From positions 62,001 through 126,000 of the forward strand of contig JBFNFA010000002.1 of the NCBI GenBank assembly GCA_040797845.1: a stretch of 64,000 nt of DNA, in the 5' to 3' direction. Made by a program: the position numbers and the translations under genes. Positions 35,985-44,681 of this stretch are shown here, piece after piece. Under the pieces are notes generated by a model, which made no database searches, was not told the origin of the DNA, and saw only the letters and a list, made by a program, of their open reading frames with translations. The first letter of the stretch is position 1, and each line of letters starts with the position of its first letter. Source of the DNA: Clostridium_AW sp040797845. GTDB taxonomy: Bacteria; Bacillota; Clostridia; Clostridiales; Clostridiaceae.

Positions 35985-37100
35985 TCACTCCTTATAATTT
36001 TCTAGCATATTATTATATTTATTTTCCAGCATATTTGCTTCTTCATCTATATCATATCTATTTTCCTTAACTAAAAAGCCATAATTTCTTTTTCTATTCT
36101 TATTTACACCATTATCAATTATTTTTTCAGCCCACTCGCCAGCACCAATTTTTAAAGATAAATAATATATCAAATCTGTAACTTTTGTGTCAATAGGAAC
36201 CACATCTGACACAAAAGTTGGTAGTCCTGCTACTTGTGCTTCAATATTCACAATTCCAAATCCTTCATAGTAGGACGTTAATAAAAAAACATCCATTGCT
36301 TGATATAATTTGTGAACGTCATTTCTATCTCCCATGAAAATAATATTTTTATTAATTCCTAATTTCTGTGAAGATTCCTTAATGCTATTTTCTAAATTTC
36401 CTGTACCTACCCATAGCAATATAACATTTTTATTTATCTCAGTTAATTTTGTAAGAATATCCAACACAAATCCAGGATTTTTTTCATAAGTTATTCTTCC
36501 AACACAACCAATTACAAATTTATCACTTATATTTAATTCATTTCTTACTTTATTTCTAATTTCATCATTAAACTCATATTTATTAATTTCTATTGCATTA
36601 TTAATTATTTCATATTTTTTTCCTTTAAACAGACTATCTCCTGCCATTTTTGAGCAGGCAAAATAATCTGTGGCATAATATTTAGCGATTGGTGCAATTA
36701 TATCATTTCTAATTTTTTTCCACTTATTGTTCGCCGATTTAGTTGCATGGTTATGTAATATTCGTATCTTAACACCTTTCTTTTTAGCACATTTCAAAAT
36801 AATTGCACCAACGTTTATTACATGAGAATGTACAATATCGTATTTATAATTTGCATCAAATACTTTATTTATTGCGTTAATATAGTTTCTCAAGCCATTT
36901 TTTATTGATGGCAAAACAGTTATTTCACTACCAGCTTCTTTAATTTCATCATAATATGGTGTTTCAATATTATTAAGTAATAAAAAATCAATTTTGATTT
37001 TGTTTTTATCAATATGTCTAAAATAATTCATGGCATAGCTTGCTACACCATTACATACTCTTAAATTTGGAACTACATATAATATTCTAATTTGATTCAT
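35985..37100 (-). CDS. Glycosyltransferase family 4 (GT-B)
   Basis: 371 residues. The N-terminal Rossmann domain begins IRILYVVPNLRVCNGVASYA. The C-terminal GT1-type domain has VIGCVGRITYEKNP (about 195-208) and the donor-binding EGFGIVNIEAQ with the E-x7-E spacing. It transfers a nucleotide-sugar residue onto the lipid-linked repeat unit at the inner membrane face. Donor unknown. It is 4 bp from each neighbour. Confidence 0.88.
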   Translation of the reverse strand: MNQIRILYVVPNLRVCNGVASYAMNYFRHIDKNKIKIDFLLLNNIETPYYDEIKEAGSEITVLPSIKNGLRNYINAINKVFDANYKYDIVHSHVINVGAIILKCAKKKGVKIRILHNHATKSANNKWKKIRNDIIAPIAKYYATDYFACSKMAGDSLFKGKKYEIINNAIEINKYEFNDEIRNKVRNELNISDKFVIGCVGRITYEKNPGFVLDILTKLTEINKNVILLWVGTGNLENSIKESSQKLGINKNIIFMGDRNDVHKLYQAMDVFLLTSYYEGFGIVNIEAQVAGLPTFVSDVVPIDTKVTDLIYYLSLKIGAGEWAEKIIDNGVNKNRKRNYGFLVKENRYDIDEEANMLENKYNNMLENYKE

Positions 37101-37104
37101 GCTA

Positions 37105-38370
37105 TCATTTCCTTACTTTGTGTAATGTTTTTTTTATATTTATTTTCATACTTTCAGGAAGCATATATTTTATCCATTGCTTTATTTTATCCTTCGGATA
37201 TAAATACTTCTTTGCGTAAGTATCAAAATCCAATATATCAATTTCATTATAAATTACATCCCTAATTTGAGGTCTTGCCGCTGGAAAATGTAAATGTCCA
37301 TTTCGACTTGCAGCATATTGCATTTTAGATTGTATATATTCAATGTCATCTTTAAATCTATCAAAGAAGTCTTTTCCTTTTTTTGTATTTATCAGTAATA
37401 ATGAAACACCTTTTGATGAATAAAACTCTGGATGAAATAATTCAATCCCCCAATAATCAGCAAATGTATAATCTCCTTCACGTGTCTCACATGCATACTT
37501 ACATGTATAGCAGCTTGGCCTATAAGTTTTTGACGTTATGAATGAACTAAAATAAGGATCTAATAAAGAAATTGGTCTGATTACAACATTTTCTTCTCCA
37601 TTTTTCAAACAGACTTTAATAGTTCCACATCGCCATCCTTTAGTTTCCTTATTTCTAAAATCATATAAACATATTTTCCAATTCATTTTTTTAATATTGA
37701 TTTCTTTATTTCTCATATTCATCTTAAATTTTCTTTTGGTCAGACTTTTCTCTAGCCAAATAATATATTTTTTAAAAAGCTTCGGACTAGGCGTTCCGTG
37801 ACATATAATATCAGCTGTGATTAAATTAGTATATGATTCCCCTAAAAATGATTTTAAACCTGCGATATGACAAGGTGAACCTGTATAAAAAACCATTCGA
37901 CCAGTTTTCAAGTAATCCTTTACTTGTGTATATGTATTATTTAAATCACTTGCTACATACTTGGAACCACGTAATAACTTTAAGTCTTCTTTGTTTTCAA
38001 CTACAATATGTTTTGCAACTAAATTTTCATCAAATGCACATCCAAATACAACGCCTCCTTTATCAATTACTTTTTCAGCTACTACTGAAAACACACCACC
38101 AGATGAACTTTTCATTAGAATTTTTGTTTCTTTTATCCTTGCAGCATAAACTTCAGGATTTTTAAATTGATCATCAGATATGGTGTTATTTATTTGCGGA
38201 CAATGTTTTATACACAATCTACATTTAATGCATTTTTTCTCATTAACTGAAGGATACACAAATCCTTCAGTATCTTCAATCATAATAATACATTGAGTAG
38301 TACATATTTGTTCACACGAACGACAACCGGAACATCTTGTTTTATCTAATATGTGAATATGGTCTTTCAT
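37105..38370 (-). CDS. FrhB-like Fe-S protein (coenzyme F420 hydrogenase beta-subunit family), EPS locus
   Basis: 421 residues. Paired 4Fe-4S motifs CSGCRSCEQICTTQC and CIKCRLCIKHCP lie in the first 60 residues. FrhB-type segments follow (SSGGVFSVVAEKVI, YTGSPCHIAGLKSFL, DIICHGTPSPKLF) with extra Cys pairs near residue 285 (SCYTCKYACETREGDYTF). It overlaps the pyruvyl transferase gene by one base (TAATG), giving a coupled pair. The redox role in polysaccharide building is unproven. Confidence 0.82.
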   Translation of the reverse strand: MKDHIHILDKTRCSGCRSCEQICTTQCIIMIEDTEGFVYPSVNEKKCIKCRLCIKHCPQINNTISDDQFKNPEVYAARIKETKILMKSSSGGVFSVVAEKVIDKGGVVFGCAFDENLVAKHIVVENKEDLKLLRGSKYVASDLNNTYTQVKDYLKTGRMVFYTGSPCHIAGLKSFLGESYTNLITADIICHGTPSPKLFKKYIIWLEKSLTKRKFKMNMRNKEINIKKMNWKICLYDFRNKETKGWRCGTIKVCLKNGEENVVIRPISLLDPYFSSFITSKTYRPSCYTCKYACETREGDYTFADYWGIELFHPEFYSSKGVSLLLINTKKGKDFFDRFKDDIEYIQSKMQYAASRNGHLHFPAARPQIRDVIYNEIDILDFDTYAKKYLYPKDKIKQWIKYMLPESMKINIKKTLHKVRK

Positions 38371-39500
38371 TAATTATCTCCTTGCTTCTTCTCTAAAGAT
38401 AATGCTTTTTTTATATAGGATATTGAATATTCTCTTTGTAATTCTAATACTTTATTTACATGTGCAAAATCTATTGGATTATCTGCAATTGTAAAGTCCT
38501 GTATATTTCTAATTACACGATTATCAATACCCATTAGATTCACAATACTTTCAAGTCTTGAGCTGAATTTGGGTGGATAATACACAAGTACTTGTTTTTC
38601 AAAATTCATGGAAAAAGCCGTCACATGAAAAGAATCTGTTAATATATATTGAGCATTATTTATTAGTGATAGAAATTCTTCTACAGTAGGACAAGCAATT
38701 AGTTTTCCACTTTTTATGATATCATGATAATTATAGCTCATATAATACAACGGTAACTTTTTCTGTTCAGCAAATTTTTTTGCATATTTCTCTAATTGTT
38801 TATTCCTGTTTATGTTATATAAAAGAATATATTTTCTATCATTATATTTTTTTGATATAAGATGTTCCCAATCACATTTATTCAACAGCAAAGTTGGATC
38901 TAATACCTGTATCGCATCATTAATATCTAGGGTCTTTAATATTTCAATCCCGGAGGTTTCTCTCATTGATATGTATTTATATTTTTGCAATAATCTAGCT
39001 GTTTCATCCTTTTCCCAATCATCTAATGTCGATTTACCAAAGCTAGCTGCATATGTAAAACAGTTCGCATCAGTTTGAACAAAATCTAAAAAATATGGAT
39101 ATTCAATTTTTTCATTCCATCCACTATTCCATACTTGATCACTTCCAGTGCAATAAATATCCGCCTGAGGCGGATCATTTCTCAGATCCTCAATTGTATT
39201 ATAAGTAATAGATGATAAATGTATATGTTTTCTTGAAAAATCTGGGAATACTTTATATCGTCTAACATAAGAAGGGAAAATTATAATTCTACATATTGTT
39301 CGAACTAAAACACTTTTACTTAATAATTCTCCCCTGTCCTTAATTCTTTTTAGCATACCAATCATGCGTAAACGTTCAGGGTAATAGTCAATAACCTCTA
39401 CGTTATGTCCTAACTTTTCCATCATATATTGAGTTGCATATGTTTGTAAAACCGATCCGTAATTTCCAACTCTATGTAAAGTAATCAATCCAATTTTCAT
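38370..39500 (-). CDS. Polysaccharide pyruvyl transferase family protein
   Basis: 376 residues. Motifs NYGSVLQTYATQYMM, CTGSDQVWNSGW, VLDPTLLL and TDSFHVTAFSM match the family. It directly precedes and overlaps the FrhB-like gene, the same pairing as elsewhere in this locus but closer. Probably a ketal pyruvyl transferase acting on a repeat-unit sugar. Confidence 0.85.
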   Translation of the reverse strand: MKIGLITLHRVGNYGSVLQTYATQYMMEKLGHNVEVIDYYPERLRMIGMLKRIKDRGELLSKSVLVRTICRIIIFPSYVRRYKVFPDFSRKHIHLSSITYNTIEDLRNDPPQADIYCTGSDQVWNSGWNEKIEYPYFLDFVQTDANCFTYAASFGKSTLDDWEKDETARLLQKYKYISMRETSGIEILKTLDINDAIQVLDPTLLLNKCDWEHLISKKYNDRKYILLYNINRNKQLEKYAKKFAEQKKLPLYYMSYNYHDIIKSGKLIACPTVEEFLSLINNAQYILTDSFHVTAFSMNFEKQVLVYYPPKFSSRLESIVNLMGIDNRVIRNIQDFTIADNPIDFAHVNKVLELQREYSISYIKKALSLEKKQGDN

Positions 39501-39504
39501 AATT

Positions 39505-40578
39505 TTATCTCCTTTGTTTAAGCCTAATAAAAATATGAGGCATTCTTTTTCTCACAAATGAAATCAATATTCCTACAGCATAAGTCAAACTAACATTTTT
39601 AATTCTGATGGGTAATAATATTACTTTCATTTTCTTTGATGTTAACTTTGCATCTCGCAAAGATTCTCTTGTATATAAATGATTTATCATTTCTTTTATG
39701 TTTTTTCTTTTTTTACTGCGGTTTGCAGTATTCTTATTATTTAATTCATTTTCAATACAGCCGACTACTCTCTCTATAAAACGACGCGATAGAAACTCTT
39801 TTGCTTCCAACGTTGTAATTCCATAATTCTCAAAAAAACTTAAAAGTCTCTTATGTTCTTCAACTCGAATTTCAAACCATCCTTCTACATATCGGGTTGT
39901 GGCTGAATCCTCTCTTTCACGAATATAATGATAAAAACAGTTATTCAATATATAAAAAGAATTACAGTACATAAAATATTTATTAGTAAAATCTAAATCT
40001 TCCCCCATTGCCAACTCTGTTGAAAATCGGATATCATGTTCTTGTATAATATCTAATCGATAAAACTTGTTCCAAACATTATACATGAGTGATTTGTTCC
40101 ATAGAGATACTAAATCTTTTTTTATACTCTCTCTTGATGGATAAAATATGTCGCTATTCCAAAAGACTGGATAGCTATCTATATGAATCTTATTATTCCC
40201 GCCTGTCTGGTGTGATTCAAAATAGTAGCCACAAATTAATAAATCGATCTTATATTCCTCTGACATCTTTACCATTATTTCAAAAGCATGATTATCAATA
40301 TAATCATCACCATCGCAGAAAAAAACATACTTTCCACTGGAATATTTTAATCCAATATTACGCGCATTGGATACCCCATTATTTTTTATATGTAATACTT
40401 TAATTCTATTATCTTGTTCTGCATATCGGTCACATAAAACTCCACTTTTATCACTTGACCCATCATTAATTATAATTATTTCAAAATCTTTAAAGGTTTG
40501 ATTTAATACACTCTCAATTGATGTTGAAAGATATTTTTCTAAATTATAAACAGGTATTACAACACTGATTAATGGCAT
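39505..40578 (-). CDS. Glycosyltransferase family 2 (GT-A)
   Basis: 357 residues. The N-terminal GT-A fold has SVVIPVYNLEKYLSTSIESV, INDGSSDKSG (about 37-46) and the metal-binding CDGDDYID (about 88-95). The C-terminal 120 residues are basic and variable. It is likely to add the second or later sugar of the repeat unit. No visible promoter within 100 bp; 422 bp separate it from the initiating transferase. Confidence 0.88.
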   Translation of the reverse strand: MPLISVVIPVYNLEKYLSTSIESVLNQTFKDFEIIIINDGSSDKSGVLCDRYAEQDNRIKVLHIKNNGVSNARNIGLKYSSGKYVFFCDGDDYIDNHAFEIMVKMSEEYKIDLLICGYYFESHQTGGNNKIHIDSYPVFWNSDIFYPSRESIKKDLVSLWNKSLMYNVWNKFYRLDIIQEHDIRFSTELAMGEDLDFTNKYFMYCNSFYILNNCFYHYIREREDSATTRYVEGWFEIRVEEHKRLLSFFENYGITTLEAKEFLSRRFIERVVGCIENELNNKNTANRSKKRKNIKEMINHLYTRESLRDAKLTSKKMKVILLPIRIKNVSLTYAVGILISFVRKRMPHIFIRLKQRR

Positions 40579-41000
40579 AATATCACCACCTGTTTAAAAG
40601 AATTTAATATCCTTTTTAATTTATTTTTATAGTATACTAATGGTAAAATGTTATAGTCTAAACTCATTTTAGTTTCCTTTCTTAATAAGCTATTATATTC
40701 CCTATTACTCATTTATATAAATTATATTGGCTTTACCAATTATTCAAACCATTTTTTATTTGTATTTACACATACTAAATTAAATCTTACTTATACTAAA
40801 TATTAAAGCAATATTACGCACACTCATATTTTTCAATTCATTTACAAAGTTTAGAACTAATACTCTTCAACAACTATATATCTATTGTTCATTTCCATTT
40901 GGTTCCAGTATATTCTTTGTTTTATTAAACATATTCTATTAATTAATAAAATGTTTCAGTTATTTTATTGATTATATTCTTTGCTACATCAATAATTTTT
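40579..41000. other. Noncoding gap inside the EPS locus
   Basis: 422 bp of AT-rich sequence between the GT2 and initiating-transferase genes. No gene remnant, strong hairpin or repeat recognised; a promoter for the distal genes may lie here. Confidence 0.4.
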
Positions 41001-41681
41001 TCAACTCGCATTCTTATCTCCAAATAATACAAAAAATGTCTTAAAAATCAACTTTATATCAAGTAATAAATTTCTATCTTCTATGTATTTAATGTCTAAT
41101 TCTATCCACTCTTCAAAATCTATATTATTTCTACCCATTACCTGCCAATAACAAGTAATTCCTGGTTTTGCTAAGAGCTTTGTTCTTTGGTAATCAGTAA
41201 ATTTTATAACTTCCCTTGGAAGGTTAGGTCTAGGTCCTACTATGGACATTTCTCCTTTTAAGACATTAAAAAATTGCGGTAGTTCATCAATACTAGTTTT
41301 TCTTATAAATTTACCTACTTTTGTTATTCTTGGGTCTTCTTTTATTTTAAACATAGGTCCTGACATTTCATTTTTATCTTTAAGCTTGTCCAAAAGCTCT
41401 TCTGCATTTATCACCATAGACCTAAATTTATACATTTTAAATATCTTTCCATCTTGCCCCACCCTCTCTTGAGCAAAAATTAATGGACCCTTTGAGTCTA
41501 CTTTAATAGCTATGGCTGTTATAAGCATAATTGGAGATAATAATACTATTCCTACAATAGCTCCAACTATATCTATAAGCCTTTTCAGTAAAAAATATAG
41601 ATAACTCTTTTCATATTTATCTACATATTGTACCTCTACTCTATTACCCTCTCGTTGTAATCCTCCTTCAACCTCCTGCAT
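41001..41681 (-). CDS. Undecaprenyl-phosphate sugar phosphotransferase (initiating enzyme)
   Basis: 226 residues. One membrane segment (about 35-60, from LIDIVGAIVGIVLLSPI) is followed by the catalytic bacterial sugar transferase domain with KMYKFRSM, RKTSIDELPQ (the essential Asp-Glu pair) and GPRP. It transfers a sugar-1-phosphate to undecaprenyl phosphate, the first step of repeat-unit assembly. It is the short WbaP/WcaJ C-terminal type without the extra four helices. Confidence 0.9.
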   Translation of the reverse strand: MQEVEGGLQREGNRVEVQYVDKYEKSYLYFLLKRLIDIVGAIVGIVLLSPIMLITAIAIKVDSKGPLIFAQERVGQDGKIFKMYKFRSMVINAEELLDKLKDKNEMSGPMFKIKEDPRITKVGKFIRKTSIDELPQFFNVLKGEMSIVGPRPNLPREVIKFTDYQRTKLLAKPGITCYWQVMGRNNIDFEEWIELDIKYIEDRNLLLDIKLIFKTFFVLFGDKNAS

Positions 41682-42375
41682 ATCCCTTCCCCCTAAATCT
41701 AAAATAAATAATTAATTAATTAACAATCTATGAACATATTACCATTGTATAACATTTATTATATTCCATAAATTCTATATTTTTATTTTATCACAAAAAT
41801 ATACCATTTATATTATAATTTCTTCCTTTTTTTTAATATAACTTTAATTTACTATTAAATTCACTGTATTTTTTTGTTTTTTTATTAGGTTTTAATTTAA
41901 TGTAAATTAAAATTAAATATCTATACTGCATTACTGCATTACTTTTATTATAAATATGTAATTTTCCACATATTTATACATTTTTCTTGATATATTTTAA
42001 ATTCACCTAAATTATTAATGTGAATTCCTATTCATTTTATTAATATGACTAAATATTCTCATAAAATTATTCATCAATTATTAAATACATTTAAGATTAA
42101 ATTAAAAGGTATTGAATTTTAAATGTATGTTTTCTACATATGCATGCTTTAATTTAATTAATTCCATCCAAATAAAATTCCAAAACTTTTCTACATTTTT
42201 CGCACTCACTGAAAAACTATGAATTTTTTCAAATATAAGTAAATTAAAGTTATTGTAAATAAGAACTAACTATATAGCACTCTGTCTCTTCACTATATAC
42301 TTAGTTCTTTTATATTTTATAATTTTCTTATTACAGTGAAGGCTGCAAAAACATTATATAGAATTTTGACTTATT
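41682..42375. other. 694-bp noncoding gap with a family A repeat
   Basis: Very AT-rich stretch between cpsD and the initiating transferase gene. It contains family A hairpin A3 (42261-42309) near its right end. I see no coding remnant. It may hold the promoter of the downstream genes. Confidence 0.5.
42261..42309. repeat. Family A palindromic repeat, short copy (A3)
   Basis: 17-base arms AAGAACTAACTATATAG (42261-42277) and its complement at 42293-42309, with one mismatch and a 15-base loop. The right flank (TTTATATTTTATAA) matches copies A1 and A2. It sits just beyond the end of cpsD and could terminate that transcript partly. Confidence 0.65.
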
Positions 42376-43113
42376 CTAAATAGCAACTTCACCAGATTTA
42401 TTTTTTCCTTTTTTTCTGTCTCCATCTTTTCCGTAGTAATATTGGTAATAATATCCGTAGTATCCTTTTTCAGAAACTTCTAGTTTATTTAGGACTATAC
42501 CTATTATTTTTGCATTTACTTTATCTAGAAGTTCCTTTGCCTTAATGGCTGCTGCTCTTTCCACTTCTCCTGATGATATTACTAAAAGTGCACCATCTGT
42601 AAAACTTGCTATCAATTGGGCATCTGTAACTGCAATTATTGGTGGAGAATCTATTATGATATATTCATATTCTTCTCTTAACTCATCTATAAACTCTTTC
42701 ATCTTCTTTGAACTTAAAAGTTCTGATGGATTGGGAGGTCTTGTACCTGCAGTCAATATATCTAAGTTTTCTACCTTAGAATCTTGAACTGCGTCTTTAA
42801 AGTCAACCTTACCTACTAAAAGGTCTGATATACCTATTTCATTTGATAAACCAAAAGTCTTATGTACTGTAGATTTTCTTTGATCGCAATCTATTAATAT
42901 AGTTTTACTTCCTGACTGAGCCATAACAATAGCTAAATTAGCAGAGGTGGTGGACTTTCCTTCACCAGGCCCTGAGCTAGTTACTACTATGCTTTGAATT
43001 TTTTTGTCAAAGGATGAAAACTGAATATTAGTTCTTAATGTCCTATAAGCCTCTGCTATGGGAGACCTAGGATCTTCTATAGTAATTAAATTTCTACCCG
43101 CCATATCATTCAC
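42376..43113 (-). CDS. Bacterial tyrosine kinase, CpsD/CapB-like
   Basis: 245 residues. Walker A SSGPGEGKST (46-55), Walker A-prime ILIDCDQRKS (72-81) and Walker B YIIIDSPP (151-158) are present. The C-terminus has the autophosphorylation cluster, eight Tyr between 218 and 227. It works with the Wzz-like CpsC to regulate chain length and export, and is dephosphorylated by CpsB. An ATG at 43104 has better ribosome spacing than that at 43113. Confidence 0.92.
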   Translation of the reverse strand: MNDMAGRNLITIEDPRSPIAEAYRTLRTNIQFSSFDKKIQSIVVTSSGPGEGKSTTSANLAIVMAQSGSKTILIDCDQRKSTVHKTFGLSNEIGISDLLVGKVDFKDAVQDSKVENLDILTAGTRPPNPSELLSSKKMKEFIDELREEYEYIIIDSPPIIAVTDAQLIASFTDGALLVISSGEVERAAAIKAKELLDKVNAKIIGIVLNKLEVSEKGYYGYYYQYYYGKDGDRKKGKNKSGEVAI

Positions 43114-43122
43114 TCCAATTGT

Positions 43123-43890
43123 TTACTTTTTGAAAAAACTAAAGAAACCTCTCTTTTCTTTTATTTCTTCAAAATCAAACTCTATATTTTTATCTTCTAA
43201 TAGAAACTTACAATTCTCTTCTAAATTATCGTAGACTTTAGGACTTATATCCTTTACCCTCTTTAGGGTAGGCAATACACCTGGACATCTTTTTCCTACT
43301 CCATGAGCATCAGAAGCCACAAAATTACAAATTCCATGTTTAATCAACGTCTCTGACGTCTTTTTAACATTCCCTCCAAATACTCCCCTTATGCTTCCTG
43401 TGTTTATTTGAAATAAACACCCTTCTTTAATAAAAGCATTAATATTTGAAGGTGTTTCAATTATGTACTTATATCTTTCTGGATGTGCGATTATAGGCAC
43501 TACCCCCAGAATCCTAATTTCATATATTATATCTAAAATATCCTTAGGCATATTCATCATGGAAAACTCCACCAGCATAAACCTACTATTATTTAATCCT
43601 TTTATGATTCCTTCTTTATAAAGCTTAGGAGAATATTTGTCTAAAAATACTTCTTGCCCGGGAAATACTTTTATATCTGCCTGATTTTCAGCAGCTTTTT
43701 CATTAATTTTCTCCACATGCTTTAAAACGCTTTCATAATCATTTTCATAATGCCCTCTATAATAATGAGGTGTGGCAATTATGCTATTTATATTCTCTTC
43801 CTTAGCCATCTTAAGCATTTTTAACGAAGTTTCTAAATCCTCTGCTCCATCATCAATTCCCGGAAGAATATGACTATGTATGTCCAACAT
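43123..43890 (-). CDS. PHP-type tyrosine-protein phosphatase, CpsB/CapC/YwqE-like
   Basis: 255 residues from the ATG at 43890, with AAAGGA 9 bp before it (a TTG at 43899 is possible). The metal-binding motif DIHSHILPGIDDGA starts at residue 3, and further PHP residues appear in TPHYYRGHY, AHPERY and SDAHG. It removes phosphate from the CpsD tyrosine cluster. It lies between cpsC and cpsD as in streptococcal and lactobacterial capsule loci. Confidence 0.9.
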   Translation of the reverse strand: MLDIHSHILPGIDDGAEDLETSLKMLKMAKEENINSIIATPHYYRGHYENDYESVLKHVEKINEKAAENQADIKVFPGQEVFLDKYSPKLYKEGIIKGLNNSRFMLVEFSMMNMPKDILDIIYEIRILGVVPIIAHPERYKYIIETPSNINAFIKEGCLFQINTGSIRGVFGGNVKKTSETLIKHGICNFVASDAHGVGKRCPGVLPTLKRVKDISPKVYDNLEENCKFLLEDKNIEFDFEEIKEKRGFFSFFKK

Positions 43891-43925
43891 ATTTATCAAT
43901 CCTTTTTATATAGATTGTCAGATAT

Positions 43926-44606
43926 TTAGTTTTCCGTTTTTGGAATTATACCAATCACCGGTACACCTAAATATCTTTCCACATCATCTTCTGTTTTTAT
44001 GGTATTATCCATGTATTCTAAAACAAAAGTTAATCCTATAGATGCCATTAATCCTATGAAAAATGCTATAGCAACATTTAATGCTTTTTTAGGCTGTACA
44101 GGTTTTTCCGGCACCTTTGCTTTATCTATTATGCTTATATTTCCACCAGTTTTATATACTTCTTTTGATTCTTCAACAAAAGCTTCCGATGCTGCATTAA
44201 TTATTTTTGCAGCTTCCTCTCCACTCCTATTTTCCGCTTTTATCACAAGTATTTGAGTTCCTTGTTGCGGAGTCACTGTAAGCATTTTTTTGATTTGTTC
44301 TGGAGTATACTCTCCTTTTAATTTACTTGAAGTAGTTTCTGCCACTCTATCTGACTTTCCTATTTCTGCATAAGTCTTTATAAGATTTTGATACATTACT
44401 ACATCATTATTTTGAAGATTTCCCTCCTGCCCCTCAAGCTTACCAACAATTATGCTGGTTTTGGCTTCATAGGTTGGAGCTATTACAAAAAAACTTAATA
44501 TACCTGATATTAATGTACATACCGCTGTAATGAGTACTATAAGATTAGCCCTTTTTCTTAATATACGAAAAAAGTCCCTCAGGTCTAAGGTTATTTCCTC
44601 TTCCAC
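43926..44606 (-). CDS. Chain-length regulator / kinase activator, CpsC (Wzz domain)
   Basis: 226 residues starting at a GTG (44606) with AGGAGG at 9 bp. It has two membrane helices (about 20-42 and 173-193) flanking an extracellular Wzz domain with APTYEAKTSIIVGK. The end is VERYLGVPVIGIIPK, the proline-rich and juxtamembrane activator region that docks CpsD. First gene of the exopolysaccharide operon; 75 bp separate it from the CWB2 gene upstream. Confidence 0.9.
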   Translation of the reverse strand: MEEEITLDLRDFFRILRKRANLIVLITAVCTLISGILSFFVIAPTYEAKTSIIVGKLEGQEGNLQNNDVVMYQNLIKTYAEIGKSDRVAETTSSKLKGEYTPEQIKKMLTVTPQQGTQILVIKAENRSGEEAAKIINAASEAFVEESKEVYKTGGNISIIDKAKVPEKPVQPKKALNVAIAFFIGLMASIGLTFVLEYMDNTIKTEDDVERYLGVPVIGIIPKTEN

Positions 44607-44681
44607 GTCTATTCCTCCTTTTACTAGTTTAGTAGATGTTTAGATAAATCTATTATCTAAACATCTAAATATCTAAAAAAA

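Noticed and set aside
40579..41000. Hidden gene remnant in the EPS gap
   Set aside because: Frames are short and stop-rich on both strands, with no motif of a glycan enzyme.
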